From Wenzhouxiangella sp. 15190 (GTDB lineage Bacteria > Pseudomonadota > Gammaproteobacteria > Xanthomonadales > Wenzhouxiangellaceae), in NCBI RefSeq assembly GCF_003417465.1, contig NZ_QVMV01000003.1, forward strand, positions 1-64,000: a stretch of 64,000 nucleotides of DNA. Reading direction: 5' to 3'. Numbering within the stretch: the stretch's first letter is position 1; every line of letters starts with the position of its first letter. The notes under the pieces were generated by a model. The model did no database searches. It was not told where the DNA came from and was given only the letters and a program-made list of their open reading frames with translations. The position numbers were made by a program, and so were the translations under genes. Below, piece after piece: positions 46,392 to 60,297 of this stretch.

Positions 46392-47210
46392 ATGCGAAGA
46401 ACCGTATTTTTCGTTTCCGACGGCACCGCGATTACCGCCGAAACCTTCGGGCACAGCCTGATGACGCAGTTTTCGAACGTGGATTTCCGGCAGGTGCGAT
46501 TGCCTTTCGTCGATACACCGAGCAAGGCGCGTGATGCGGTCTCCCTGATCGATCGGGCAGCCGAGGCCGAAAACGGCGAAGGACCCATTATTTTCAGCAC
46601 GATCGTCGACCCGGAAGTCAGCGGCATCCTGGACGATTCGAAAGGCCACCTGTTCGATATGTTCGGTACTTTCATGGGAACGCTGGAGGAGGTGTTGGGC
46701 GTGCCCCGTTCACCCCGTGTCGGCCAGGCGCACGGCATGGGCGACTCGCAGGGTTACGAGGACCGGATGGAGGCGACCAATTATGCGCTGACGCACGATG
46801 ACGGCATCTCCAAGCGTCTGGATACGGCCGAAGTGATCCTGGTCGGCGTTTCCCGTTCCGGCAAGACCCCGACCTGCCTGTACATGGCCCTGCATTTCGG
46901 CGTCAAGGCGGCGAACTATCCGCTGACCGAGGAGGATCTCGAACAAACGCGCCTGCCGGGTTTCCTGCGCGAGCACAAGCGGAAACTGTTCGGTCTGAGT
47001 ATCGACCCCGAGCGCCTGTCCCACATTCGCGAAGCGCGACGCCCGGGTAGCCGTTACGCTTCGCTCAAGCAGTGTCGATACGAGGTCGAGGCGGCCGAGG
47101 CCATGCTTCGAACAGAAGGCGTGCCGATGCTGTCGTCGACCGAGACCTCGGTGGAAGAGCTGGCCAGCCGGATCCTGCTGGAACTGGGTCTCAACCGCGA
47201 AATGCGCTAA
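46392..47210 (+). CDS. ppsR: PEP synthase regulatory protein (DUF299 kinase/pyrophosphorylase)
   Basis: A 272-residue bifunctional ADP-dependent kinase and Pi-dependent pyrophosphorylase that inactivates and reactivates PpsA by threonine phosphorylation. The P-loop is GVSRSGKTPTCLYMA and the N-terminus is VFFVSDGTAITAETFGHSLM. It is divergent from ppsA over 67 bp, the usual arrangement. Repeat D2 begins 3 bp after the stop. Confidence 0.93.
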   Translation: MRRTVFFVSDGTAITAETFGHSLMTQFSNVDFRQVRLPFVDTPSKARDAVSLIDRAAEAENGEGPIIFSTIVDPEVSGILDDSKGHLFDMFGTFMGTLEEVLGVPRSPRVGQAHGMGDSQGYEDRMEATNYALTHDDGISKRLDTAEVILVGVSRSGKTPTCLYMALHFGVKAANYPLTEEDLEQTRLPGFLREHKRKLFGLSIDPERLSHIREARRPGSRYASLKQCRYEVEAAEAMLRTEGVPMLSSTETSVEELASRILLELGLNREMR

Positions 47211-47212
47211 TC

Positions 47213-47290
47213 CGTTTGGAACATTCGAATTTCGATCATTCGAATTTGTTTGGAAATTGGGTTTTGGGATTTGGTGCTTGAAGTTGGGCA
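47213..47290. repeat. Dispersed repeat family D (D2)
   Basis: In complement it reads through CACCAAATCCCAAAACCC, TTTCCAAACAAATTCGAATG and ATCGAAATTCGAATGTTCC. This is the same order as the copy at 63438-63508 in the opposite orientation. It lies between the ppsR stop and the DUF1249 gene. Confidence 0.8.
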
Positions 47291-47331
47291 GGGGGTGGCA
47301 GTTTTCTGCCGGTGTGATATTCTCGCCGGCC

Positions 47332-47826
47332 ATGCTCACAACGACCCGCCAACTGCAGCCCTCGAGCCGGATTCTGGCGCGGCGGCTTCCGGAACTGCAC
47401 AGCGCGCTCTATCGCGCGCTCAATGTCCTGTTGCCCGATGCGCTTGCCGAAAGCGACCACCTCGTCTCGCAGCCGGGTTCCGAGCCCGAGCTGTACCTGG
47501 AGGTGATCGAGCGTCATCCCTATACCACTTTCGTTCGCCTGTCCTACATTATCGGGGCGGAGCGTTCGCACAATCCCAACGCCCACGTGCGTATCTATCA
47601 CGACGCTGCCATGGCCGAAGCCACTGCTTTCAGCCCCCAGCAGGGAATCCAGCGATTCGCCGGGCCGGATCTGGCGATCAACGGTCTGGTCGCTCGCAAC
47701 TGGCGGCTCAACCGGGCACTGCTGAAGTGGCTAGATCATCTCATCGCCCGGGGCCACGGTGCCGAGACAATGCACCCTGTGGGCGATTTTTCGCCGGAAG
47801 TCGGGGCGGCGGCTCCCGAAGCCTGA
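47332..47826 (+). CDS. DUF1249 family protein (YqiB-like)
   Basis: A 164-residue soluble protein. It shows [19 protein letters not shown] and [18 protein letters not shown], with C-terminal [17 protein letters not shown]; these are the features of DUF1249/YqiB, whose function is unknown. ATG 47332 is chosen; the upstream extension is translated repeat D2. No Shine-Dalgarno is evident, and a TATTCT box lies only about 10 nt before the start. Confidence 0.78.
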   Translation: MLTTTRQLQPSSRILARRLPELHSALYRALNVLLPDALAESDHLVSQPGSEPELYLEVIERHPYTTFVRLSYIIGAERSHNPNAHVRIYHDAAMAEATAFSPQQGIQRFAGPDLAINGLVARNWRLNRALLKWLDHLIARGHGAETMHPVGDFSPEVGAAAPEA

Positions 47827-47865
47827 TTCGAGGCGGTTTTTCTGGCCTGCCCGGCCGGCTTGGTT

Positions 47866-47965
47866 TAGAATACTGATCCGGATGCCGGGCGGCTGGCCCG
47901 GTAAGCGACAAGCGGGCCTTGCCGTGCGCGGCTTCGGCCCGCTTTGTGTACCCGGAGGTTCTTCA
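47866..47965 (+). promoter_or_regulatory. carA promoter and structured leader (possible attenuator)
   Basis: A TAGAAT -10 (47866-47871) is followed by two hairpins: CCGGGC/GCCCGG (47885-47901) and the stronger AAGCGGGCC/GGCCCGCTT (47910-47918, 47936-47944), the latter with an inner GCCG-TGCG-CGGC helix and a TTGTGT tail. Because the hairpins lie downstream of the -10, they would be in the carA mRNA leader and could act as a leaky terminator. GGAGG (47954-47958) then precedes carA. Confidence 0.5.
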
Positions 47966-49082
47966 ATGCAGGCAATTCTGGCGCTGGAAGACGGTACGAC
48001 GTTTTCCGGGCGGGGCATCGGCGCGCCGGGCACGCGGGCCGGTGAGGTGGTCTTCAACACGGCCATGACCGGCTATCAGGAGATCCTTACCGATCCCAGT
48101 TATGCCGGCCAGCTTGTCACCCTCACCGCATCCCACGTCGGCAATACCGGCGTCAATCCACAGGACGTCGAAGCTGGAAGAATCCATGCCGCCGGCCTGG
48201 TCATCCGTCATTATCCCCGCCGCCACAGTAACTGGCGTGCCACGCAGTCGCTGTCGGACTGGATGGCGGATAACGACGCCTCGGGCATTGCAGGAATCGA
48301 CACCCGTGCGCTGACCGTTCTGCTGCGCGACAAGGGCGCCCAGAATGGCTGTCTGCTGGTCGGAGATACCGTCGATGCCGAGGAAGCACTGCGCCGGGCC
48401 CGCGAATGCGCCCCGATGAGCGGTCAGGATCTCGCCCGCACGGTCACTGTCGAGCGCGCCTACGAGTGGAACGACGGCAGTTGGGATCTGGGAGCGGGCG
48501 AGTTCCGTCAGGGCCAGGGCCGCCTTCATGTCGTTTGCTATGACTACGGGGTCAAGCGCAACATTCTGCGTCTCCTGGTCGATGCCGGCTGCCGTGTGAC
48601 CGTCGTGCCCGCCCGGACGCCGCTGGCCGACGTGCTGGCGATGAAGCCCGACGGCGTGATGCTGTCCAACGGCCCCGGCGATCCCGAGCCCTGCGACTAT
48701 GCCATCGAGGCGATCCGCGGCCTGCTCGAGAAGGATGTGCCGACATTCGGCATTTGCCTGGGCCACCAGTTGCTGGCTCTGAGTGGTGGGGCGAAGACGG
48801 TCAAGATGAAGTTCGGCCATCATGGCGCCAATCACCCGGTCAAGGATCTCGTGACCGGCCAGGTTCTGATCACCAGCCAGAACCACGGCTTTGCCGTCGA
48901 TGAATCGAGCTTGCCGGCGACGGTCATTCCGACCCACCGCTCGCTGTTCGATGGCACGCTCCAGGGAATTCGCATCAAGGACAAACCGGCCATGGGCTTC
49001 CAGGGCCATCCCGAAGCCAGCCCGGGCCCGCACGACTTGCGGCCACTGTTTGCCCAATTCGTGGAAATGATGGAAACCGCAG

Positions 49083-49090
<8 letters not shown>
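47966..49090 (+). CDS. carA: Carbamoyl-phosphate synthase small (glutaminase) subunit
   Basis: A 374-residue glutamine amidotransferase subunit that delivers ammonia to CarB for arginine and pyrimidine synthesis. The N-terminal CPSase domain has [19 protein letters not shown]. The class I GATase has SNGPGDPEP and the nucleophile Cys in [12 protein letters not shown], with His/Glu in [13 protein letters not shown] 47966 has GGAGG 7 nt upstream. It overlaps carB by 8 bp. Confidence 0.96.
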
Positions 49091-52298
<3,208 letters not shown>

Positions 52299-52314
52299 TC
52301 CCTTAGGAGTAACT

Positions 52315-52797
52315 ATGAGCCAGACGCCACTGACCAAGGCGGGCGCCGAGCGCCTGCGTGCCGAACTCGATCGGCTCAAGAAAAAGGAACGTCCGGCGGT
52401 GATCGAGGCCATCGCCGAGGCGCGTGCGCATGGCGATCTCAAGGAAAATGCCGAATACCATGCCGCGCGCGAGCAGCAGGGCTTCATCGAGGCCCGCATT
52501 CGGGATCTCGAGGCCGCGCTGGGCAATTCCCGCGTGATCGACGTTGCCTCGCTCAATGCCGGCAGCAAGGTGGTCTTCGGTGCCACGGTGGTACTGATGG
52601 AGGATGCCGACGATGCCGAGGAAGTGACCTGGCAGATTGTCGGCGACCTCGAAGCCGACACAAGCGAGGGCCGGCTGGCCATCTCCGCGCCCCTGGCTCG
52701 CGCCCTGATCGGGCATGAGGAGGGTGACGTTGTGGAGTTCGAAGCGCCCAACGGCAAACGGACCTATGAGATTGTCGAGGTCCGATACGAAGCCTGA
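52315..52797 (+). CDS. greA: Transcription elongation factor GreA
   Basis: A 160-residue factor that rescues backtracked RNA polymerase by stimulating transcript cleavage. The N-terminal coiled coil has [18 protein letters not shown], with the acidic tip in [20 protein letters not shown]. The FKBP-like C-terminal domain ends in [27 protein letters not shown] precedes the ATG. In line with carAB and recJ. Confidence 0.95.
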   Translation: MSQTPLTKAGAERLRAELDRLKKKERPAVIEAIAEARAHGDLKENAEYHAAREQQGFIEARIRDLEAALGNSRVIDVASLNAGSKVVFGATVVLMEDADDAEEVTWQIVGDLEADTSEGRLAISAPLARALIGHEEGDVVEFEAPNGKRTYEIVEVRYEA

Positions 52798-53689
52798 GCA
52801 GCGCCTTGTCCTGTATGTCCCGCAGCTGGAGTCCCTGCTGCGGGAAGCCGCGTGCCTGCCGCCGTTGATTGCTGCGCTGATTCGCAGCGGCCGGCCGCAG
52901 ACGCTGGATCGACAATCGCCCCAGGCTGAACTGGCGTCCGGCGTCGCGCTGCCGGCCGCACCACTGACCCGACGGATCGACCGGCCCCATGATGCAAGCG
53001 GCACCTGGTTGCGGGCCGATCCGGTCGGGCTGATTCCCGATCTCGCGGCGGTCTGGCTGCAAGCCGACAAGGGATTCGAGCCCGGTCCCTGGAAACGGGA
53101 GCTGGTCGAATTGCTCGCGGAGGAGGATCTCGATCTGGATCTGACCGAGCATGGGCGGGGCTACCTGAGGCTCGATTCCCCTCCCGATGCGCGTTTTCAG
53201 CCCCCCTGGACCCTGGCGGGCAACAGCCTCGAACATTGCCTGCCGGAAGGCCCCGATGCCCGCCAATGGCGCCGGCTGCTCAACGAAACGCAGGTTCTCC
53301 TGCAGCAGTATCGCCAAGGCGCGGAAGAGCCGGCTTCGATTCCGGGGAGCCTGTGGTTCTGGGGTGGCGGTGCGCTGCCGGACCCCGAGTCGATCGAGCC
53401 GCGAGTGTGCCGCATCGTCGCCGACGACCCGATATTGGGTGGCCTCGCGGATTGGCTGGGTCTGCCGAATCGGACGTTTGGCAGGAACGTCGAGCTGCAA
53501 GCCGGCGATCTGGTCGAGTGGCCGTCACGCTTCGAGGCCTCCGCCGAATCCAATCTCGAGCAATTGCAGGAATACCTTCGTCCTGTCTGGCGTCGGCTGC
53601 GGCTGGGTCGTATCCGCGAGCTGGAGTTGGCCGGCATGGAAACGCTGCGTCGTTTCTCGGTTGGAGATGCCTGGCGGGTGTGGCGATGA
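52766..53689 (+). CDS. Uncharacterised protein, phosphoglycerate-mutase-like regulatory family
   Basis: A protein of about 307 residues between greA and recJ. It has Leu/Pro/Trp-rich stretches ([43 protein letters not shown]). Proteins of this form at this locus in xanthomonads and relatives are annotated as phosphoglycerate mutase or regulatory protein on weak grounds, and I see no mutase active site. The start is uncertain: ATG 52766 overlaps the end of greA. Its stop overlaps the recJ start. Confidence 0.6.
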   Translation: MRLSRSDTKPEQRLVLYVPQLESLLREAACLPPLIAALIRSGRPQTLDRQSPQAELASGVALPAAPLTRRIDRPHDASGTWLRADPVGLIPDLAAVWLQADKGFEPGPWKRELVELLAEEDLDLDLTEHGRGYLRLDSPPDARFQPPWTLAGNSLEHCLPEGPDARQWRRLLNETQVLLQQYRQGAEEPASIPGSLWFWGGGALPDPESIEPRVCRIVADDPILGGLADWLGLPNRTFGRNVELQAGDLVEWPSRFEASAESNLEQLQEYLRPVWRRLRLGRIRELELAGMETLRRFSVGDAWRVWR

Positions 53690-55398
53690 TCCGCCGTGTG
53701 CATGTCCGCCGTCGCGACGGGCTGGCCTCATCCGTGGCCGGTGTTCACCCGGTGGTCGGCCGTGTGCTGGCCGCGCGGGGTGCCACGGGCGTTCCCGATT
53801 ATTCCTTGTCGACGCTTTTGCCGCCAACCTTGCAGGGGTTGGAAGCCGCCTGCGAATTGTTGTCCGACGCCATCGCCGAAAAGCGGCGCATCGTCGTGGT
53901 GGGCGACTTCGATGCCGACGGGGCCACGGGCACGGCTTTGGCCGTGCGCGGATTGTGCGCGCTGGGCGCGACTGATGTGCACTGGCGGGTACCCGACCGC
54001 TTTCGTCACGGCTATGGCCTCGGTCTCACCCTTGTCGAAGAACTGGAGCAACTCGCGCCCGACCTCGTTGTTACCGTCGATCAGGGCGTGAGTTCGCACC
54101 AGGGTATCGGGCGTGCGATCGAGGCCGGCATGCGCGTGATCGTCACCGACCACCATCTGCCGGGCGAGGAACTGCCGCCGGCCCACGCCATCGTCAACCC
54201 CAACCTTCCCGGAGAGACCTTCGGTTCCAGGGCGCTCGCCGGAGTGGGGGTGATGTTCTACCTGCTCATGGCCCTTAGATCGCATTTGCGCAAGCACGGC
54301 CGTTTTGCGCACGGAACCGAGCCGCGGCTCGATCAGTGGCTCGACCTGGTCGCGCTTGGCACGGTGGCCGACCTGGTGCCGCTTGACGAGAACAACCGCC
54401 GCCTGGTCCAACAGGGATTGCAGCGCATCCGTGCCGGACGATGCCTGCCGGGCATCCGCGCTCTGCTGGAAGTGGCGGGGCGCAACGTGCGCCATGTCGA
54501 CGCGTCAGACATGGGCTTTGCCGCCGGCCCTCGCCTCAATGCCGCGGGGCGCCTGGAGGATATGGGTATCGGCATTCGCTGCCTGCTGGCAGACAACGAA
54601 TCGGAGGCCACCGAACTGGCGCAACAACTGGATGCGCTCAATCGCGAGCGCCAGTCGCTGCAGGCCGACATGCAGGAAATGGCCGAAGAACAGGCGAAGC
54701 GCCTGGGTGAGCAATTCGATGGCGACCTGCCGGGCCTTTGCGTCTTCGATCCCGATTGGCACCAGGGCGTCGTCGGACTGGTGGCCGGGCGCCTGGTCGA
54801 GCGCCTGCAACGACCGGTTATCGCCTTTGCGCCGGCCGAAGCCGGCGGCAGCGAACTCAAGGGGTCGGGGCGCAGCCCCGCCGGCGTGCACATGCGCGAC
54901 CTGCTGGTCGATATCGACGTCCGGAATCCGGGGTTGATCGACCGATTCGGCGGTCATGCCCGGGCGGCCGGACTGAGCCTCAACGAAGACCGCCTGGAGG
55001 CCTTTCGCCAGGCCTTTCACGAACAGTTGGCCGATCGAACCTTCGAGCCCGATATCGTCCATACGGATGGCGCGCTGGCGGCCGAGGAACTGTCGCTGGA
55101 GACGGCCGCCGCGCTCGCCGAGGCGGGTCCCTGGGGTCAGGCCTGGCCGGAGCCGTTGTTCGACGGTCGTTTTCGGGTGCTCGACCGCCGCGTGGTCGGC
55201 GCGCACCATCTCAAGCTGCGACTCCAGGCGGAGTCGGGTGGTCCCGCGCTCGATGCCATCGCCTTCGGAGCCGGCAGCCTCTGCCACCAGGAGCTGCCGG
55301 ACCCGCTCGGCGTGGTCTACAGCCTGGAAGTCAACCGCTGGCAGGGGCGAGTGATACCCCAGATGAAGATCCGTTACCTGGTGGAATCGCTCGGTTAG
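53686..55398 (+). CDS. recJ: Single-stranded-DNA-specific exonuclease RecJ
   Basis: A 570-residue 5'-3' exonuclease of recombination and mismatch repair. The DHH phosphoesterase motifs are VVVGDFDADGATG (Asp74-Asp78), TVDQGVSSHQG, VTDHHLPG (DHH at 155-157) and GTVADLVPL. The DHHA1 domain has SGRSPAGVHMRDLL and FGGHARAAGLSL. ATG 53686 overlaps the upstream stop (ATGA), excluding a long ORF extension. Confidence 0.95.
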   Translation: MIRRVHVRRRDGLASSVAGVHPVVGRVLAARGATGVPDYSLSTLLPPTLQGLEAACELLSDAIAEKRRIVVVGDFDADGATGTALAVRGLCALGATDVHWRVPDRFRHGYGLGLTLVEELEQLAPDLVVTVDQGVSSHQGIGRAIEAGMRVIVTDHHLPGEELPPAHAIVNPNLPGETFGSRALAGVGVMFYLLMALRSHLRKHGRFAHGTEPRLDQWLDLVALGTVADLVPLDENNRRLVQQGLQRIRAGRCLPGIRALLEVAGRNVRHVDASDMGFAAGPRLNAAGRLEDMGIGIRCLLADNESEATELAQQLDALNRERQSLQADMQEMAEEQAKRLGEQFDGDLPGLCVFDPDWHQGVVGLVAGRLVERLQRPVIAFAPAEAGGSELKGSGRSPAGVHMRDLLVDIDVRNPGLIDRFGGHARAAGLSLNEDRLEAFRQAFHEQLADRTFEPDIVHTDGALAAEELSLETAAALAEAGPWGQAWPEPLFDGRFRVLDRRVVGAHHLKLRLQAESGGPALDAIAFGAGSLCHQELPDPLGVVYSLEVNRWQGRVIPQMKIRYLVESLG

Positions 55399-55478
55399 GT
55401 GTGCTGGCCGCTGGTGACTGGGCGGCGTTACAATAGCGCGTTTTGCCATTCAGACTTGCTACAAGGATCACAGCCGAA

Positions 55479-56577
55479 ATGGAACTGACTGCAATCAAGA
55501 CCCTTCTGGACGACCTGGAGCGCCGTGTTAGTGCGCTGAGGGGGTACCTTTGACTACGATGGCAAGGTAGAAAGGCTCGAAGAAGTCACCCGGGAACTCG
55601 AGGATCCATCCGTCTGGGACGATCCCGAACATGCCCAGAAGCTGGGCAAGGAACGTTCCGATCTCGACCGGTCCGTGTCCGCCCAGCGGGCGGTGATCGA
55701 AGGTGTCAGCGACGCCGCGGACCTGCTCGAGCTGGCCCAGGAGGAAGAGGACGAGGACACGCTCGAGAGCGTGGCCGGCGATCTACAGGATCTCGAAAAA
55801 CAGGTCGCGGAGCTGGAGTTCCAGCGCATGTTCTCCGGAGAAATGGACAACCGCCCCTGTTTCATCGACATCCAGGCCGGCTCCGGCGGCACCGAAGCGC
55901 AGGACTGGGCGGAAATGCTGCTGCGCATGTATCTGCGCTGGGCCGAGAATCGCGGTTGGAAGGCCGAGATCATCGAATTGTCCGAGGGTGACGTGGCCGG
56001 CATCAAGAGTGCGACTATTCACGTCGAGGGGGATCATGCCTTCGGCTGGTGCAAGACGGAGACCGGTGTGCACCGCCTGGTTCGCAAGTCGCCGTTCGAC
56101 TCGGGCAATCGCCGGCACACTTCGTTTGCCAGCGTGTTCGTCTCGCCCGAGATCGATGAGGACATTGCGATCGACGTCGATCCCTCGGACCTGCGTATCG
56201 ATGTATATCGGGCCTCGGGCGCGGGCGGTCAGCACGTCAACACGACCGAGTCGGCGGTGCGTATCACCCACGAGCCGACGGGCATCGTGGTGCAGTGCCA
56301 GAACGATCGCTCGCAGCACAAAAACCGCGATCACGCCATGAAGCAGCTGCGTGCCAAGCTCTACGAACTGGAGCTGCAGAAGCAGCGCGACAAGGCGCAG
56401 AGCACGGAAGACGAGAAAGCCGACATCGGCTGGGGCAGTCAGATCCGCAATTACGTGCTCGATCAGTCGCGGATCAAGGACCTGCGCACCGGTATCGAGC
56501 GTAGCGATACCCAGAAAGTGCTCGACGGCGACCTCGACGAATTCGCCGCCGCGCAATTACAAGCTGGATTGGAATAA
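55479..56577 (+). CDS. prfB: Peptide chain release factor 2 (programmed +1 frameshift)
   Basis: RF2 recognises UGA/UAA. Translation starts at ATG 55479, reads 24 codons to CTT (55548-55550), skips the T at 55551 and continues in the +1 frame from GAC 55552 to TAA 56575-56577, giving 365 residues as in E. coli. The class signature [12 protein letters not shown] (stop-codon recognition) and [10 protein letters not shown] (GGQ) are present. A TACAAT box (55429-55434) lies upstream. Coordinates span both segments: 55479..55550 joined to 55552..56577. Confidence 0.95.
55539..55554 (+). promoter_or_regulatory. RF2 autoregulatory frameshift site
   Basis: AGGGGG (55539-55544, internal Shine-Dalgarno), TAC, then CTT-TGA-C (55548-55554) with in-frame TGA as codon 25. 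This matches the canonical RF2 site, where slow RF2-dependent termination at UGA-C lets the ribosome slip +1 on CUU. Confidence 0.95.
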
Positions 56578-56581
56578 ATTT

Positions 56582-56739
56582 TGTCCACAGATGAACACAG
56601 ATGAACACAGATATGGATTTTTTTGAGCTTTAGAGCGCTACGGGAATTCATCGTGTTCGAAGGTGGATAGTTAAAGCTGGTTTCATTTTATTTTTCAATC
56701 TGTGTTTATCTGTGTTTATCTGTGTTCATCTGTGGACAG
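56582..56739. repeat. Inverted repeat family B (B1)
   Basis: The left arm (56582-56612) has three 10-nt units CACAGATGAA preceded by TGTC. The right arm (56697-56739) has four complementary units ATCTGTGTTT/ATCTGTGTTC ending in TGGACAG. The arms are near-perfect complements; the AT-rich spacer is about 85 nt. It fills the gap between prfB and lysS. Confidence 0.85.
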
Positions 56740-56758
56740 TTTTTTAAAGTGATTTTCA

Positions 56759-58294
<1,536 letters not shown>

Positions 58295-58315
58295 CGCGGG
58301 CCTGCGCGAGTACAG

Positions 58316-60160
58316 TCAGCAGCTGGAGCCGCGGAAGGCATCCTCGAAGATCAGATTCATCCCTGCTGCGGGTGCGAGTATTTCCACGTTCCTCTCCATA
58401 TCGTTGCCGTCACCACACAGGTCGAGCTTAACTCGGGAATTGACCGGCGGAGCGTCCGTTTCGATTTCGAAGTTGAACAGCGTGAACCAGCTCAGGGGAT
58501 TGCCGGGGGGCGCCTGGAAGGACACGTAAGTGTCGTGAACTCCGATACGCCAGTCATTGACAGCATCCCTGTCAGTGTCTCCGAAATACGTGTCGAAAAC
58601 CGTGGCGTTGTCAGGCAGCTCGATACGGAAGCCTTCCAGTGCCCGGTCGAAGTCGTAGTTCTGCAGCGCGTAGTTGTATCGATAGCGGTCGGTTTCGACC
58701 TCGGTGACCTTGACCAGGAGCCGCAGGTGGCCCTGCGGCATGTTATCGGGGTAGTCTTGTTCGGGGGATTCGGACGCAATGACGATGACTTCGTGGTCGG
58801 TCTTGGGACCGGTATTTCCGGTGCCTACCCATTCCGATACGACGGGACCGTTCGTGAACGTTCCTTCATTCATCACCCAGCCGTCGCCGATTGGTTCCGG
58901 ATCGATGGGCCGGTACCCCATGGTGTTCCAGATGTCGACGTCGTGCTGCACGACATACCAGGCATCCATGAAGTACTCGGCTCCGGGCCGCTGTAGCTCG
59001 TCGGGGTCGACCAGAAGCCGGTGCTGCCACTCGCCGGCATCGTCGGTTAGACTGCCGGTGCAGTCCGGGTCGAAGAAGGAGCCGCAGTTGTCCCACTCGC
59101 CTATGCTGGCTTCGATCTCGTTTCGCGGGCCCTGGTGGGCCGGCATGTCGTTGCTGCCGGCCGCGTAGATGTCCTCGCAGCCTTTCCAGACCACGTTGTT
59201 GTTGTCACAGTTGATGTCGCAGGAAGTATTGACTGTGAAGAAAGCGTGTTTTGCCCCCGAAGCGGCCAGCATCTCGATCCGGCCGTCGGCGATTCGGTAA
59301 AGATTCCAGACCAGGTAGGCGTGCTGGTCGGACGGTTCGAAGGGGTAGTCGTAGCCATCGAGTGTTTCGAACTGTGGAATCCAGGGGATATCCGCTTCGG
59401 AAACATTCTTGAGGATGGCCGAGGGGGCGAGCTTGATACGGCCGTCGGCGTGCTTACCCTGGTAGGCGACGTTGTTCATTCCGATCAGCTCGATATCCGC
59501 CTCCACGCCGTCCTGCGGCCAGATCGGTCGTCCGTCACATGCCTCCGGCAACCCGGAGAGGTCGCCGCGGTCCGTGATCTCGAGTTCGAGATCCATCCGG
59601 GCCGCGCCGATCGGCATCCCGGCCAGTTTCCCGAAGCCCAGTCGCCGCGCCAGATCTTCTGTCGCTTCCAGTTCGGCGTGACTGACGGAAAATCGCCCGT
59701 CTTCGATATCAAGCGATACGTGCAGATGGGACAGCGTGAAAAGGGCATTGTCCCGGTCGTCCAGGACGACGAACCGGGGATGCCCGGCACTTTCTCCGGG
59801 AAGGATCGTCATCGTGTCGATGATGACTTCCCGGTCGCCACGGCGAAGGACGACGTCCGCCTCGGCAGTCAGCCGTCCGCTGCCCGGCTTTAGTGCCTCG
59901 AAGACGCCCCGGGGCGCGTCAATGCCGACCGGCTCGGTAGCATCGACCCGAAATCTCAGCTGCTTGCGCGTGGTGATCGGTTGCCCGCCATGAAGAATTT
60001 CGATACCGAAATCCGGGAGGTAATCACCACGCATCTCCAGCGTCAGGCTACCGGCACCGGCTTGCAGGGATGCCTCCGAATACGCGGATCCGGCCCAGAT
60101 GAGTTGTGCGAGGCAGGCTGTTGCCAGTAATAAAAGGGTGGACAGGCCGCGGAGATTCAT
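58316..60160 (-). CDS. Large exported protein, function unknown
   Basis: A 614-residue protein with a signal peptide (about 1-30 from ATG 60160: MNLRGLSTLLLLATACLAQL). The mature part is acidic and beta-rich with several Cys, some in short pairs (TSCDINCDNN, FFDPDCTGS), and ends in GSSC. I recognise no catalytic domain. Location outside the inner membrane is inferred. It lies 21 bp from convergent lysS. Confidence 0.65.
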   Translation of the reverse strand: MNLRGLSTLLLLATACLAQLIWAGSAYSEASLQAGAGSLTLEMRGDYLPDFGIEILHGGQPITTRKQLRFRVDATEPVGIDAPRGVFEALKPGSGRLTAEADVVLRRGDREVIIDTMTILPGESAGHPRFVVLDDRDNALFTLSHLHVSLDIEDGRFSVSHAELEATEDLARRLGFGKLAGMPIGAARMDLELEITDRGDLSGLPEACDGRPIWPQDGVEADIELIGMNNVAYQGKHADGRIKLAPSAILKNVSEADIPWIPQFETLDGYDYPFEPSDQHAYLVWNLYRIADGRIEMLAASGAKHAFFTVNTSCDINCDNNNVVWKGCEDIYAAGSNDMPAHQGPRNEIEASIGEWDNCGSFFDPDCTGSLTDDAGEWQHRLLVDPDELQRPGAEYFMDAWYVVQHDVDIWNTMGYRPIDPEPIGDGWVMNEGTFTNGPVVSEWVGTGNTGPKTDHEVIVIASESPEQDYPDNMPQGHLRLLVKVTEVETDRYRYNYALQNYDFDRALEGFRIELPDNATVFDTYFGDTDRDAVNDWRIGVHDTYVSFQAPPGNPLSWFTLFNFEIETDAPPVNSRVKLDLCGDGNDMERNVEILAPAAGMNLIFEDAFRGSSC

Positions 60161-60297
60161 TCTTGCGCGCTGGGGACTCGAAATGAAATGGCAGTCGGCC
60201 GAGACTACCCCATTTCCACCGTCCTTGTGAACGTCGGGCGGCCCCGAGCGAAAAGCGCGCCCGATCCCGCGCGACGGGTCAGGGCGTTGAGCCCTTG

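Noticed and set aside
55479-55553. Premature TGA making prfB a pseudogene
   Set aside because: The TGA lies in the conserved RF2 frameshift site and the downstream frame is intact to the normal C-terminus.
56582-56739. Short regularly spaced units taken for a CRISPR array
   Set aside because: The units are only about 10 nt, directly abutting, and arranged as two inverted arms; there are no spacers of constant length and no cas genes.
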